Assembly (NCBI GenBank): GCA_905221605.1
Contig: CAJNDS010002147.1
Location: 77,501 to 141,500, forward strand
Source of the DNA: Symbiodinium natans
Taxonomy: Eukaryota > Sar > Dinophyceae > Suessiales > Symbiodiniaceae
Direction: 5' to 3'
DNA length: 64,000 nucleotides
Shown: positions 12,181-22,903 of the stretch, piece after piece
How positions within the stretch are numbered: position 1 is the first letter of the stretch
Layout: each line of letters opens with the position of its first letter
Made by a program: the position numbers and the translations under genes
The notes under the pieces: model-generated
The model's input: only the letters and a program-made list of their open reading frames with translations
Databases searched by the model: none
What the model was told of the DNA's origin: nothing

Positions 12181-12984
12181 GTTCCACACAGCTGGTACGT
12201 CGTTACGACCCCCGTGGAAGACTCTTCGACGTGGCGGGAATGCAGGAATGCCTGCCCTGCCTTCAGGTCCTTCTACATTCTGTACGCCGTCCAGGAGCTA
12301 GTGACGGAGACGCCGTGCACGAAGCCCGGCGGGAGCAGGTAGTCGTGCCGAACTCACCAAAGAGAATTGAAGCACCTAAAATACCTCCCCCGTCGATTGA
12401 CGCTACGCCGTGAGGTCCAGAAAAAGCAGGTTGCAGAGCCAAGAAAGACGGAGAAGACCCTTCCAGCATGGAGGGCACCGTGAAGGGAATGCTGGAATGC
12501 CTGCTCTGCCTTCAGGTCCTTCTACATTCTGTACGCCGTCCAGGTGCTAGCGGAGACGCCGTGCACGAAGCCCGGCGGGAGCAGGTAGTCGTGCCGAACT
12601 CACCAAAGAGAATTGAAGGACCTGAAATACCTCCCCCGTCGATTGACGCTACGCCGTGAGGTCCAGAAAAAGCAGGTTGCAGAGCTAAGAGAGACGGAGA
12701 AGACCCTTCCAGCATGGAGGGCACCGTGAAGGGAATGCTGGAATGCCTGCTCTGCCTTCAGGTCCTTCCAAAAGCTGTGAGCTGCCCAGCTGCTAGTGAC
12801 GGAGACGTGCACGAAGCCTGGCAAGAGCAGGTCGTCGTGCCAAACTCACCAAAGAGAATCAAAGCACCTAGAGCACCTCCAATGTGAATTGAAGCCACGC
12901 TGTGACATCCAAGGAAAGCTGGTTGCAGAGATACGAGAGACGGAGAAGACCCTTCCAAGACGGAGAGCAATGAAATTCCAGCGA
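12181..12984. repeat. Tandem minisatellite, unit about 247 bp, in B1
   Basis: Units begin at the GAATGCCTGC anchor at 12246, 12495 and 12741, giving periods of 249 and 246 bases. A diverged unit follows. The same minisatellite is present at 41891-42394 (B2) and 57961-58850 (B3). Both measured periods are multiples of three, and each unit keeps a minus-strand frame of about 70 codons open, closed by a stop in each unit. Whether it is expressed is unknown. Confidence 0.85.
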
Positions 12985-14215
12985 AATTCACGCGACCTGT
13001 CATGAGCGGCTCTCGACAGGAGCTGGCGTTTTCTGAGGTACAGGCCGCATGGCAAAAGAATACCAGGATCCCGGAGCAGAGACCCAAGCCCCTAGCATTC
13101 CGGGAAGCCCACATGCAAAGCACCTAGAGCACCTCCAATGTGAATTGACGGAGAAGACCCTTCCAACATGGAGAGCACTGCAATTCCAGTGCAATACACG
13201 TGACCTGTCGTGACCTTCAACAGCAGCTCTCGACAGGAGCTGGTCCGACGTCCAAGAAGGCCGCATGGCAGAAGAACACCAGGATCCCGGAGCAGAGATC
13301 CAAGCCCCCAGCATTCCGAGAAGCCCATATGCATGCCTGCATACCGCCCCGCGGCCTTGAGAATGCTGGAAGGGCAAGTCACTGTGAAAGACTGCATGGA
13401 ACGCTCTTCCTGTGAGGCAGTGGATCAACTAGGAGGGATCACGTGGGACAGCCGGCGCCTGTGGTGAGCTCATGTTCGTTCCCCAAACCTGCCTGCAGTC
13501 CACCTGGTGCAACATCTGGTGGGAGGTCCAAGCTCATCCCGAGCTTAGACACTTCCCGCACGACGACCCTACCCAGGGCCCCCTTTCCGTAAGCCGCTTC
13601 CAAGTACGGCAACGACCCAGTGCTCAGGAGCTCAGATTTGCAGCTTTGGAGTTCAGAGTCTTTGTTGGGGGGGCTTAAGGGCGGCCTGAGAAGGGCCTAG
13701 GTCGAAACGCCAACACCCTGGGATTTTAGGCTCTCGCAAGTTGTGCGGCCAAGATTGGTGAATACGGGGGGCAGTTGTAAAGGCCCAATGTAACACAAAT
13801 GCACGCTGCAAAATGGAATTGCAGCTGTGTGCGATCTTGCGCAGCAGCGTCACTTAGAGGAACCTTCAGCGAACAGTGCCGCCGGACAACAATTTGCAAG
13901 CGTTTCATGGTCATGCAGATCCGATCCAGGAATGGCACTTGATCGAGAGGCAGTTCGCGACAAAACAGTTTATGCACGATGGTCAGCGATACCACTCTCT
14001 CAAACGCGAAGCAGGAAACAAACTGGTATGCGACAATCTTGGCCAAGCCCACATTCTCCGAGGACACGGAGCAGAAATGAGAACTACAAAGCGGCTTGTC
14101 GTGTCCAGAACACATATATGCAGCAGGTTGCTTGTGGGTAGCTGGGGCATTCAACTCGCCGCCGTCTCTAGGCTGCATCCAACATCGTCGGCCGCTGTGC
14201 TGACTTTTCTGCTGC
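12985..14215. repeat. B unit, block b, copy B1
   Basis: About 12985-13480 matches 42395-42720 and 58850-59230 (anchor CAGGAGCTGGCGTTTTCTGA). About 14035-14215 matches 59725-59915. A 280-codon minus-strand frame (13726-14568) runs through this block and the next. It is arginine/serine/leucine-rich without a recognisable domain. Confidence 0.65.
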
Positions 14216-15375
14216 GCCACCACACTTCCCACTCTAGGGCGTGTGATCGAGGAATGTGGGCGAGAACGCGAAGGAGCCAGATCGAGAGCACAGCGGCAGA
14301 GGGAGAGGGAGAGGGAGACGAGGAGGAGAAGAGACAGGGGCAGGAGCGCTGGGCTTGGTGCTCGAAATGGCGATGCTTCCGAACTTCGTGTTCCGACGTT
14401 GCATGCTTGAAGGTGCCGAAGAGTAGTGGGCTTGTCCGAAGTGTGCACCGCAGCAACGGACACAGAAAGCGTTCCTATGCCCTCTAGTACATCTCCATCT
14501 ACATCTACGCGTACGGCCAGCAACAACACTCGCTCAATCGTGCAAGAACGAGCGAGAGCCACGACCAAGATTCAGGCCAGTCTGGCAGAGCGGCTCAAAA
14601 AGATCCAGCGGCAACGGAAATGTTGCAACTCCTGAAGCCGCTTAGAGGCTTAGCTTGCACCAAATGCAGGCTGCTTCCTAGTGGGCAAATGCAGTGCAGC
14701 TAGATCATGTGAGCGCTCATGTGCTTGGGCCCTTGGGCTACTACAGTCAGACGAGAGCGGCACTGGACCTGTCTACTCAGGGGAACGTCGACAGGTGCCG
14801 TTCCTCGCAGCGATCGTGCTCGCATGGCTTGAACTTGATGGCTTAGCTGGGGATAAGTTTTCGCAGTCAAACTCTGCACACAAAGCAAGCACGAAAAGCA
14901 ACGAGTCTGAAGGGCTCTGCATACCTCAGAGGCCCTGGACGACTGAGCTGGCGCGTGTTGATGATCGTCTATTCCAGTTGTGTTTTCTAGCCATGCCCAC
15001 AGACCAGCTAACAGCACTAAAACAAGCCAAAATTCACAGTGACAACATTGCATCGTGCGGTTTTGAGTCAGTCCGACTGAAGTTGGCCTGCGACTGTCTC
15101 TACGAAGGGCAGAAGCGACGCCAAAGTGACAGACAGCGCACTGTGCATGTCGAGCAGATGAGGCGAAAGAGTTGCAAGCCGGGTTTCCGGCACTTGGCCC
15201 TTGTGAGCTTTGGCGGGTCATGCTTAGCTGGGTTTTATCAAGCCATGTTATACTATACTAGTCACAATAAGCCAGCTGCAGCTACGTTTGAAGTTGAGCT
15301 CCAAGATTTCTGCCGGGAGCTTGTGGCGACTTTGCCCGAACTGCTAAGAGGGCACGGCTGAGGGCCATTTTGAAC
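14216..15375. repeat. B unit, block c, copy B1, with a 226-codon open frame
   Basis: Copies lie at 42721-44170, 44171-45475 and, diverged, at 59905-60560. A plus-strand frame at 14681-15361 corresponds to the 233-codon frames of B2. A purine-rich GAGAGGGAGAGG tract sits near 14300. Most differences between copies fall at amino-acid-changing positions, which does not suggest selection on a protein. Confidence 0.7.
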
Positions 15376-17090
15376 TGAGCCCACAAAGGGTTTTGACAAG
15401 TTTGGAGACGACGAAGGGACCTGATGCTGGCGAAGGGACTCTGCTGAAAGGAATTGCGACTTTGCCAGTCCAAGGCCTGTCGACCTTGTTAAGGTACATC
15501 AGGAGGCACCATATGCAGAGACGGTGTCCCCAGTTCACGCCCCGGGCGCCCCGGTTGGGTGAGGCAAGCGCTGCTCATTCCTACAGCCGCTGATATGAAC
15601 ATTCCGTACCGTCTCTCAGTCTGGGAGCTGACTAGCGCCGGCTCATACACCTTCTGGTCCCCCAACCTCAGGCAAAAGAAGCGCTATGCGTACTCACGGG
15701 ATGTCCGCAGCCAAGAGCACGGACCAGTGACACTTCAGAGCCTTGAACTTGGGTGCCCACAAGTGCCCACACACCCCTGCAACTCGCGCGAAGTGCTCTC
15801 TTGACACAGAAAACGCCCCCTGAGGTCGGGGGCGCCGTTCACGTAGGACAGAAAGTCGAGGAGGTCGAGTTCTTGCGATTCATGACTCATGGCTGTCATG
15901 GCCATTAAGGCTATCTCATGCTATCTCAACATGGACATCACAGCCACGCATGCGAAGCCAGGTACACAAGAAAAGCCAGTGCTGTGGTGGACGCACCTCC
16001 CTCCTTGCACTTTCAGGACAGTGGCGCCAAGGCACGGACGCAGGGTGTCGTCAAAACCCCCCACAGCTGGACCGGGAGCCTTCCGGGCGCGCTACAGCCG
16101 ATACAAGATTGCAGGGACAATCAAGAACCCACCTCTCCAGTCCGGCCCCCTAAACTCGCCAGTCCGCCCTAGAGGAGGTCAGCCATGCGTCCTGGACCTC
16201 GACACCAGTGCAAGGAGGGTTAACTTCAATAGGCGGGGCTTCGGTAGGCTTTGATACAACGCATGTTCCACGCGGTATGAAGATCTGACGATTTGGAAAA
16301 ACGAGCACAGAATGCAGGGGGGTTGTCAGGATGCCGTCAGGAGGGCGGCAGGACGCCGCAGCTGTGGGATCTGTGGGCGTAGATGTCCGTAACCTACTCT
16401 CATGCTTATTGCTGTTGCGATGATATGTCCGCAGTGTCAATCGGCTACAGCGTCAAGACCCCACCCTTTCTCCACGCTTCGTCTGGACACGCTCTGGGAA
16501 GGCATCCTTGGTACCTGGCTGGGAGGTTTCTATGCTGCATTTTCAGTTGCATGCTACTGCATGCAACTTATCATCATGTGAATAGTGTTTTTTGCTGTTT
16601 GGGTTGCTGTCACGCTGTCGATTTTCCATGAGGACTTCAGCAGCAAAATAGGTCCCGCGAGAGTACGTGGGCAATGCGGCGTTGCTCCAGAAGCACCTCG
16701 CAGATCCCCCTCCGTGTGTGAGGGGGGGACGTTCGAACCTGCAACATTGCAGATTCAACGTGCCCCCCCCCACCCCCCTGCCCCAGCAAACGGTAGTTCT
16801 GGAGCATGTCCGGCAAGTAATGCTGTATTCCAAGCTCCAATTACGTGCGTGCGACCTACCCGAGAAGGCAGCACGACAAGAATCCAGTCGGAGGCAAGAT
16901 AAGATTGAAATGACCACAATGCGCCGCATGCTCTGATGCACACGAGCAGGGACGTGGGGCGGAAAGGTGCTCTTACACACAGGGTTGCTTGTGGCCCGAC
17001 GTTGACAGACCACAATCAGTCAGCATTATTGGAGGTCTTGGATGTTTGAGATGATGGGTTGCGAGGGATGGCGTCAGGAGCCCCTCTCAT
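15376..17090. repeat. B unit, block d, copy B1
   Basis: It matches 45476-46780 and 47255-48960 in B2 and 60561-61380 in B3. Anchors are GACAAGTTTGGAGACGACGA near 15396 and ATGGCTGTCATGGCCATTAA near 15889. A short C-rich tract lies at about 16761-16785. No gene recognised. Confidence 0.7.
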
Positions 17091-17790
17091 AAACAGCGCG
17101 GAAATTCCCGGAGCGCGAAACCTGCCAAGCCTCCTGCTAACAGACGAGCTGCAGAAACTTTGGCTTTGCGGAGTATCAGGGCTGTCTTCGGCGCCGCCAT
17201 GGAACCGCTAAGCCGCCTAAGCCACTAAGCCATCGCCAGATGAAGCCGTGTGAGCACCCCATCCCCACCCTGAGAGAAGGTGCGACGTGTCCATTGAGAA
17301 TCGAAGACAGGAGTGCGTGGTCTGCAAATCTGCAAATCTGCAGATCCAGCTCCAAAGTCCGTGAAGCTCAGATTCCCAAGGCACGCTCGAGAGCCAAACG
17401 CGATCGCAGTGAGCCCAAACCCTGTGGCAGCTTTCGCATAGGGGAACGTCTCACAGGCAAAGAGGTCAACGCATGGTTGTGGCGAGTTCGGCGGCTTGGT
17501 CTTGGGGCCAGAACAGACGGCGGCGGAGGGCGAGCGGGTCGCTGTGTACCTGCTGGCCATGGCTCTCCTGCAATGTGGTGACTGTGGACATGCATGGAGG
17601 TGTCAGGCCCAGGGAATTCATCTGGATCAAGTTCTGGGGCCTGACCCCATTGCACAAATTAAAATCTTCGGGCTTGAGCCCTGTGGAACCATTTTACTCG
17701 GATAAAAAGGCGGGACTTTTTTCTCAGCCACACGACGTTAGAACAGTGATCCACATCGGGCCAACTGGGATTCACTCGTGGTGAACTCTG
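17091..17790. repeat. B unit, block e, copy B1
   Basis: It matches 46781-47254 (partial) and 49500-50240. It contains the dispersed motif GGCTGTCTTCGGCGCCGCCA followed by ATGGAACCGCTAAGCC near 17189. No gene recognised. Confidence 0.65.
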
Positions 17791-18960
17791 GCGATGGGCC
17801 TCCTGCTTCCCCCTTGGGAACTCTGCGCTGCTCGCCGGATCGGTGGCGTCAAGACAACCTTCCTGGTCTCAGTCTGTCTCGTCATTGTTCGTTAACAACA
17901 ACAACTTGCGAAGTAATCAAGGCTGCCTTCGGCGCAGCCATGGAACCGCTAAGCCGCTAAGCCATCACAATGCCAAACAGGCCTGGAGATCAACGTCGAA
18001 ACCAGCAGGGCGCTGCGCCTTCTGTGGCGCATGCTTCCTGTACCCTTGATTGCTGAGGCATGACCCTTCACTTTTTCGTTTGTGCATCCAACCTGCTGCG
18101 ATACAAATTGGCGAATGAGTCAGATAGGAAGGGCTCGTGCTTTCGGCGCGCCACGATAAGCCCTAAGTGGAGTCTCCCCCAGCTTTGAAGGCATTCCCCA
18201 AAGGGCCCGTGGGCGGCATGCTCAGCGCATGGCCCCAGTATGGCTCCTGGAAGGAAAGTTCGCATTTGGCATCTTTATGCCTAGCAAACGGCACCTCCGT
18301 CGGGGGACGGGCTGATGCTTGCGGCATCACCCCTTCCAGACAACGCCTAAACGGGTCTGGCTACCCGGGTGTGGCAACAGCGCCTCCTGCACAAGGTGGA
18401 TCGCTTTATGCCTCCTCTGAAACGCGCGAAGCTCGCCTTTGAGTCCAGACTCTTACTCCATGATCATGAGCTCTGCCTTGAAGACAGCAAGGTTTGGTCC
18501 GTAGCCCTTGCGAAGCTTTCGATCACATCAAGACTGCAGAAGAATCGGAAGCATTCCGAGTTGTCTTAACACGGTACATTGATGCAAGGGGCTAGCATGA
18601 ACTGCATGCTTCGACATGCTGGACACTTCCTGGCTTACATGTCAGATGTATAGATAGCCACCCTCACTGGTGCAACAGTTCTTGCCTCATGATCTCAGCG
18701 TGCTTCATCGGCAGGGGAACATGAAATGACGGAAACATTCTCGGACGAGGTGCATAATCGGGAACTATGGGCCAACTGTCTTCAGACTGCAGAAAAAAGA
18801 TCTGGCCTGGCGAGGAAACCTTCCTTCTTGAGGTTCAGTTCGTTTCAGATTGCGAAAAATGTTGAAGAAAGATCTTGGCATCGTGACAGTCTTCACAGTC
18901 CTGGCACTCGGACACAGCTCTAACTAGCTTTCTCTGTCTGGATGGCTCTGAGACTTGGAC
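17791..18960. repeat. B unit, block f, copy B1
   Basis: It matches 50741-51890, and in pieces 62281-62650 and 63721-64000. A second copy of the CCATGGAACCGCTAAGCC motif is at about 17921-17962. No gene recognised. Confidence 0.65.
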
Positions 18961-20210
18961 ATTCGAAAACCGCCCTCACCTTCAACTTGCATGGATCTTT
19001 CGGAAGGCGCCGGGCAGTAGCCCTGCGGGGTGCTGCTGAAACTGTAGGGCCTGTAAGGGGTCCTATGGCGCTCCTATTGCGATTGTAGGGGAAGCATGCC
19101 TCTTCACAAGTTAGCGCAACATCGCTGGCAAGACTTCACAATAGGAGCGTTTGGGGCTTGCGTAAGAAGATGAAGGAAGGCCTTAAAGCCACTGCCAGCG
19201 TCTCATCCGCGCTATCCACAGTCAAAAGGAAGGTACTTGACGCCGCTGAGGGGTTACTTTACAACACAGCTTCAACATCCCCCCTTCCGTGTGTGCCCGA
19301 GAAGGCAGCATGACAGGTATCCAGTCGGAGGCAAGACTAAGATTGAAATGACCACAATGCACCGCATGCTCTGATGCACACGAGCAGGGACGCAAAACCA
19401 AAACCAGGCTGCTCAGCCGGCTTAGCCGCCTGATGCTCGTCCATGGTGTGCCGTGTGGCCAGGTGCGCACCCCCCTCAGCGCCGTCAAGTACTTTCTTTT
19501 AGTGACCAGGTCCTGCATGCAGGGGCTCCTCTCTTCTAGCTTTGTTCGTGGGTGCCACTGACCCATGGTTGAAGCATCCCCCTCTTTTGCTACACGACAT
19601 GAGGGGGGGGACCTTCCGGTGGAGGCAAACCTGCAACTTCAGACGTTGAAGCGTCGAAAATCGCAGTGCCTTCGTTTCCGTCGTTTCCGTTGAAGGTGAA
19701 AGATATTGGTCAGCCATCAGGAAGCGCACTAGCCGCGAAACAACAATCTCCTTTCGTGTGTTCTTCTTCCCTGGCTTCTAGGCCTCATCGGAAATCTTGA
19801 GGCCAATGGCGAGCTGGTGACTTTTCCATCCTCTTCGAGGGTTACAGCTATAGCCTAGCCCAGAAGAAGACTCTAGGAAACTAGCGGCTGTTTATGAGTG
19901 GGCCTCCTGACACCTCTCGATTCCGGGGGAACCCAAAAGGGCAAATCTAAAACAATGCCCAGGAAGGATCCCAGCAAAGCATAGGCTATGGAGGTATTTG
20001 CAGGTGTTCAAGTCGCCGTCTTGGATCTCTTCCTCAGCTGCAGAGCACCAGTGCCTTCCCGCGATGCGTGTACAGTGTGGAACTCCAAAACGGCGCGCGG
20101 CACATGGGCTTAAGGGGAACCTGCAAAACCCGGTGCTTGGGGGATTCGCGCATGATGGCCCTATCGACAAGCCAGCTTTGCCGAAGCCAAAGAATGGAAA
20201 CTCCCAACGC
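18961..20210. repeat. B unit, block g, copy B1, containing an inverted segment
   Basis: The ends are collinear with 51890-53930. The interior, about 19386-19915, is the reverse complement of the corresponding part of B2 (about 52605-53635), as shown by GAAACTAGCGGCTG near 19880 against CAGCCGCTAGTTTC near 52640. No gene recognised. Confidence 0.7.
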
Positions 20211-21848
20211 CAAACCCCAAACCCTAAACCCCAAACCCTAAACCCTAAACCCTAAACCCCAAACCCTAAACCCTAAAACCGAGCCAAACCGCCAAGGAAG
20301 AACTAATCCCCTGTGTCTCCAGACATCCTCTCGGACCTGACTCGAAGGACCCAACCTTCGCAGAAGGACAGCGTCAAGCCCTTGAAATCATCCCTTCATC
20401 TCTGGAGGTGTTGGGGCCCTGATTCCGAAACCCTAAGCTCCTAACCCTTGCGAACCCCCTACTTTCTACTGAGCTTTTGCCCAGGCTGGTAAGCCCCTAG
20501 AACCCCCCAAGGCAGAAGAAACCCCGGTCTGAGTCGACGACCAGGACCCCACGCCCAGTGATAACAGCTACCATCGCACAATACTACAGCTAGACAGACC
20601 AGATCATTAAAGTAAGCGAAAGCAGCAGCAACTACAGTAGCTGCAGCAGTTCGAACTTCCACTGTCATCTGAGTGATAAGTTGCCTAGCAATCACAAGGA
20701 TGGAGTGCGGTGAAGCCGCCTTCGGGGCAGCATGTGGAGAAAGCTGCAGGAGCGCGGCCCATAGACCGTGAAAACATGGCCGCAACCTACAAAGAAGCAA
20801 AAGGGGTGTGATCCCTACAAACACTGCTAAAATCCCTACCTTCAAGCCCTAAACCTGAAACCGAAGACCTAGACCCTACTTGGAGGGGCGGTGGTGCTTG
20901 TGCATGGAGTCGGAATACCAAAACTATGTCGATAGCTTTTCGCTTTGAACCTGAGCGCCCGAGTCACCAAACAAGGCCACGGCCATTACGAAACATGCAA
21001 AAACTCCCTACTGGGGGGCGGGGTTTTGCAGGACCACATAGAATTGTATGAGTACAGATATATGTCTCAACTGCCGCCAAAGGTCGCGTGACAGAATACT
21101 ACAGTCTACTGCCGTGTCTTGTTGCCCCTAAACCCTGAACCCTAAACCCTCACACAGAGCCAAGACTGCGATCTTCGAAGCGAAAAACCCAAAATGGATT
21201 CGCAATGTCCAAAGCAAATCGTGTCGCATCAGGATCCACATGCACACATCTGCTAACCAATAATCCGAAATGTTTCAGGCCGAGCCTAAACCAAACAGCA
21301 ATCTGACTGCGCACACGGGGGTTGTGATCATCAGAAACAAATTATGTAGGGCTTGTTAGGGTTCAGGGTGCTCGATGGAGGGAAGGGTGGAACCCTAGAC
21401 CTTGAACCCTGAACCCTAAACCCTACTTGAGGATGCACCTCCTTTCCAGCCAAAGAAAACACTGAAAGCCGTGGTCCCCAACCTCAGTAGGGAATTCGCC
21501 TCGCTTCCTGCCGAGAAGCGTCTGGAACAAGCAGACCCGGATCCGGCCTCCTTCCCCCTAACCCAACCCTTCCCCCCATGCAAAAATTTTCTGCCACCCC
21601 CCCCCCCCCCCCACCCCACCCCCCCACCCCACCCCACCCCCCCACCCCCCCGCCAACCCCCCCCCCACCCCCCCCCGCCAACCCCCCCCCCCACCCCCCC
21701 CACCCCCCCCACCCCCCCCCCCCCCCACCCCCCCACCCCCCCCACCCCCCCCACCCCCCCCAGGCGGCGCGCGCAAGCGTTTACAATTAAAGAATTCGGG
21801 ACCGGTTCTGTCCACATAAATAACCGTAAATAACCCATTAAAAGGAAT
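20211..21848. repeat. B unit, block h, copy B1
   Basis: CCCTAAA-like repeats lie at 20211-20280, 21121-21150 and 21395-21425. A C-rich tract with interspersed A (about 165 bases) lies at 21593-21761, opposite poly-Gly and Pro-rich low-complexity frames. The sequence ATGCACCTCCTTTCCAGC near 21433 matches 54800, fixing this as the distal part of the unit. No gene recognised. Confidence 0.7.
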
Positions 21849-21966
21849 AATATGTATATGTATATATATATATATGTATGCATATTTGTATATTTATTCA
21901 TTTTTATATTTATTTTTATAGTTATATTTATCTTAATACTTATATTTTATATTTATATTTATGTTT
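21849..21966. repeat. AT-rich tract at the left flank of the retrotransposon
   Basis: TATATG and ATTTATATTT repeats, ending in GTTT directly before the left LTR. It continues at 39183 on the other side of the element and corresponds to the uninterrupted tract at 55258-55408. Confidence 0.85.
21963..21966. repeat. Target-site duplication, left (GTTT)
   Basis: GTTT here and at 39183-39186 flank the two LTRs. A fifth matching base is available if the LTR is taken to start at 21968 (GTTTT at both ends). Confidence 0.8.
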
Positions 21967-22275
21967 TGTGAAGTCGACCAGCACTGGACTTGCACTAAGC
22001 CAATGCAATCACAGCCCGGTCACGCTGTTTTACGACTTCGCGAGTTCAAGCACTTGTGCAGCTACGCCTGAGTGCGTCCGGTCGGACCGCACAGCAACCT
22101 AAGAGCTACTGTACGAAACTACCGTGCTCAAAGGCACAAGCTCGGTACTTGAGCCAAAATATTGGCACTGATGCGAATTGCAAAACTCTACATGCAAAGG
22201 AAAACTACAAGGTGGTCTGCCGAGTCCTAATGCATCACAGAGCAGAAGATGCATATGCACTCATGTCAGCTCACA
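21967..22275 (-). repeat. 3' LTR of the retrotransposon
   Basis: 309 bp, TG...CA in element sense. It is identical to 38874-39182 except at 22168 (C) against 39075 (T). It contains a spliced-leader-like relic at 22148-22166, about 110-128 bases from the LTR start in element sense. Confidence 0.97.
22148..22166 (-). promoter_or_regulatory. Dinoflagellate spliced-leader-like relic in the 3' LTR
   Basis: In element sense the sequence reads GCCAATATTTTGGCTCAAG. The last 13 bases, ATTTTGGCTCAAG, equal the 3' end of the conserved dinoflagellate spliced leader, and the preceding GCCA also belongs to it, separated by three extra bases. It could mark the 5' end of a trans-spliced element RNA and hence the start of R. 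A chance match is possible. Confidence 0.6.
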
Positions 22276-22285
22276 TTCGCCCCTC
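22276..22285 (-). other. Candidate polypurine tract
   Basis: In element sense GAGGGGCGAA directly abuts the 3' LTR (TGTGAGC...), the position where plus-strand priming occurs in LTR elements. One C interrupts the purines. Confidence 0.55.
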
Positions 22286-22903
22286 AGCCGAGGCTCCGGT
22301 GAGTGACTTCCACAAGGAGGGTGGGCGTCCGTCGCGGCTTTGGGCGCAAGCCCGCAAACGAAGACACGCGAAACGAGACGACCCAAACGAGCGACCCTCC
22401 TAAACCAGCCTAAACCAGGCGGTCCGGTCTTTTGCACGACCAGAGTCGAGGCTCCAGTACACAGAGCCTACTGAGTGCCTCGGGGACAGACACTGAAATC
22501 TATGGTACAAATGGTACACTGTACAAACTACCGGCCCTAAGCTACGGCTACGGCTACTCACCTATCCAGAACTACCCTACGGGCTACCGGACTCAGCGAG
22601 AGCCGCGCACATCGCTTGTGCCGCAGCCAGTGCAACTCGCACGCGCTTCGGCGAGCGCACTGCCGCGACCAGGACACGGTCCGCAGCACCTGCAAAAGAG
22701 CACCCTCGACAAGAGGGGCCACAGGCAGGGCGGAGAAGAAAAGTGCGGGGAATGCAAAATGGGCAGGCTTCCAACCTGCCGCGGCTTTTCGCCCGCAGTC
22801 ACGCAAAAGAAAGTGCAAAAGGTTGGCGAAGCAACGTGCCGTGCTGCAACGCCTGCTCTGATAATGCGTGGATGCATACCACGCCGCGCCAACTGGCCGC
22901 AGC
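22286..22903 (-). other. 3' untranslated region of the element
   Basis: About 620 bases between the last ORF and the 3' LTR. It includes one copy of the recurring CCAGGACACGGTCCGCAG motif (22669-22686). No long minus-strand frame is convincing. Confidence 0.6.

Noticed and set aside
12181-12984. CRISPR-like array
   Set aside because: The repeat unit is about 247 bp and continuous, with no short repeat/unique spacer alternation.
13726-14568. 280-codon minus-strand ORF spanning blocks b and c
   Set aside because: Arg/Ser/Leu-rich, reads through a purine-rich repeat, and is shortened or broken in B2 and B3.
16728-16760. GTTCGAACCTGCAACATTGC as a possible tRNA T-arm (also near 48546)
   Set aside because: No acceptor, D or anticodon stems could be laid out around it.
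21471-21833. Proline-rich and glycine-rich ORFs over the C-rich tract
   Set aside because: Low-complexity translation of a CCCCA-type microsatellite; no sign of a gene.
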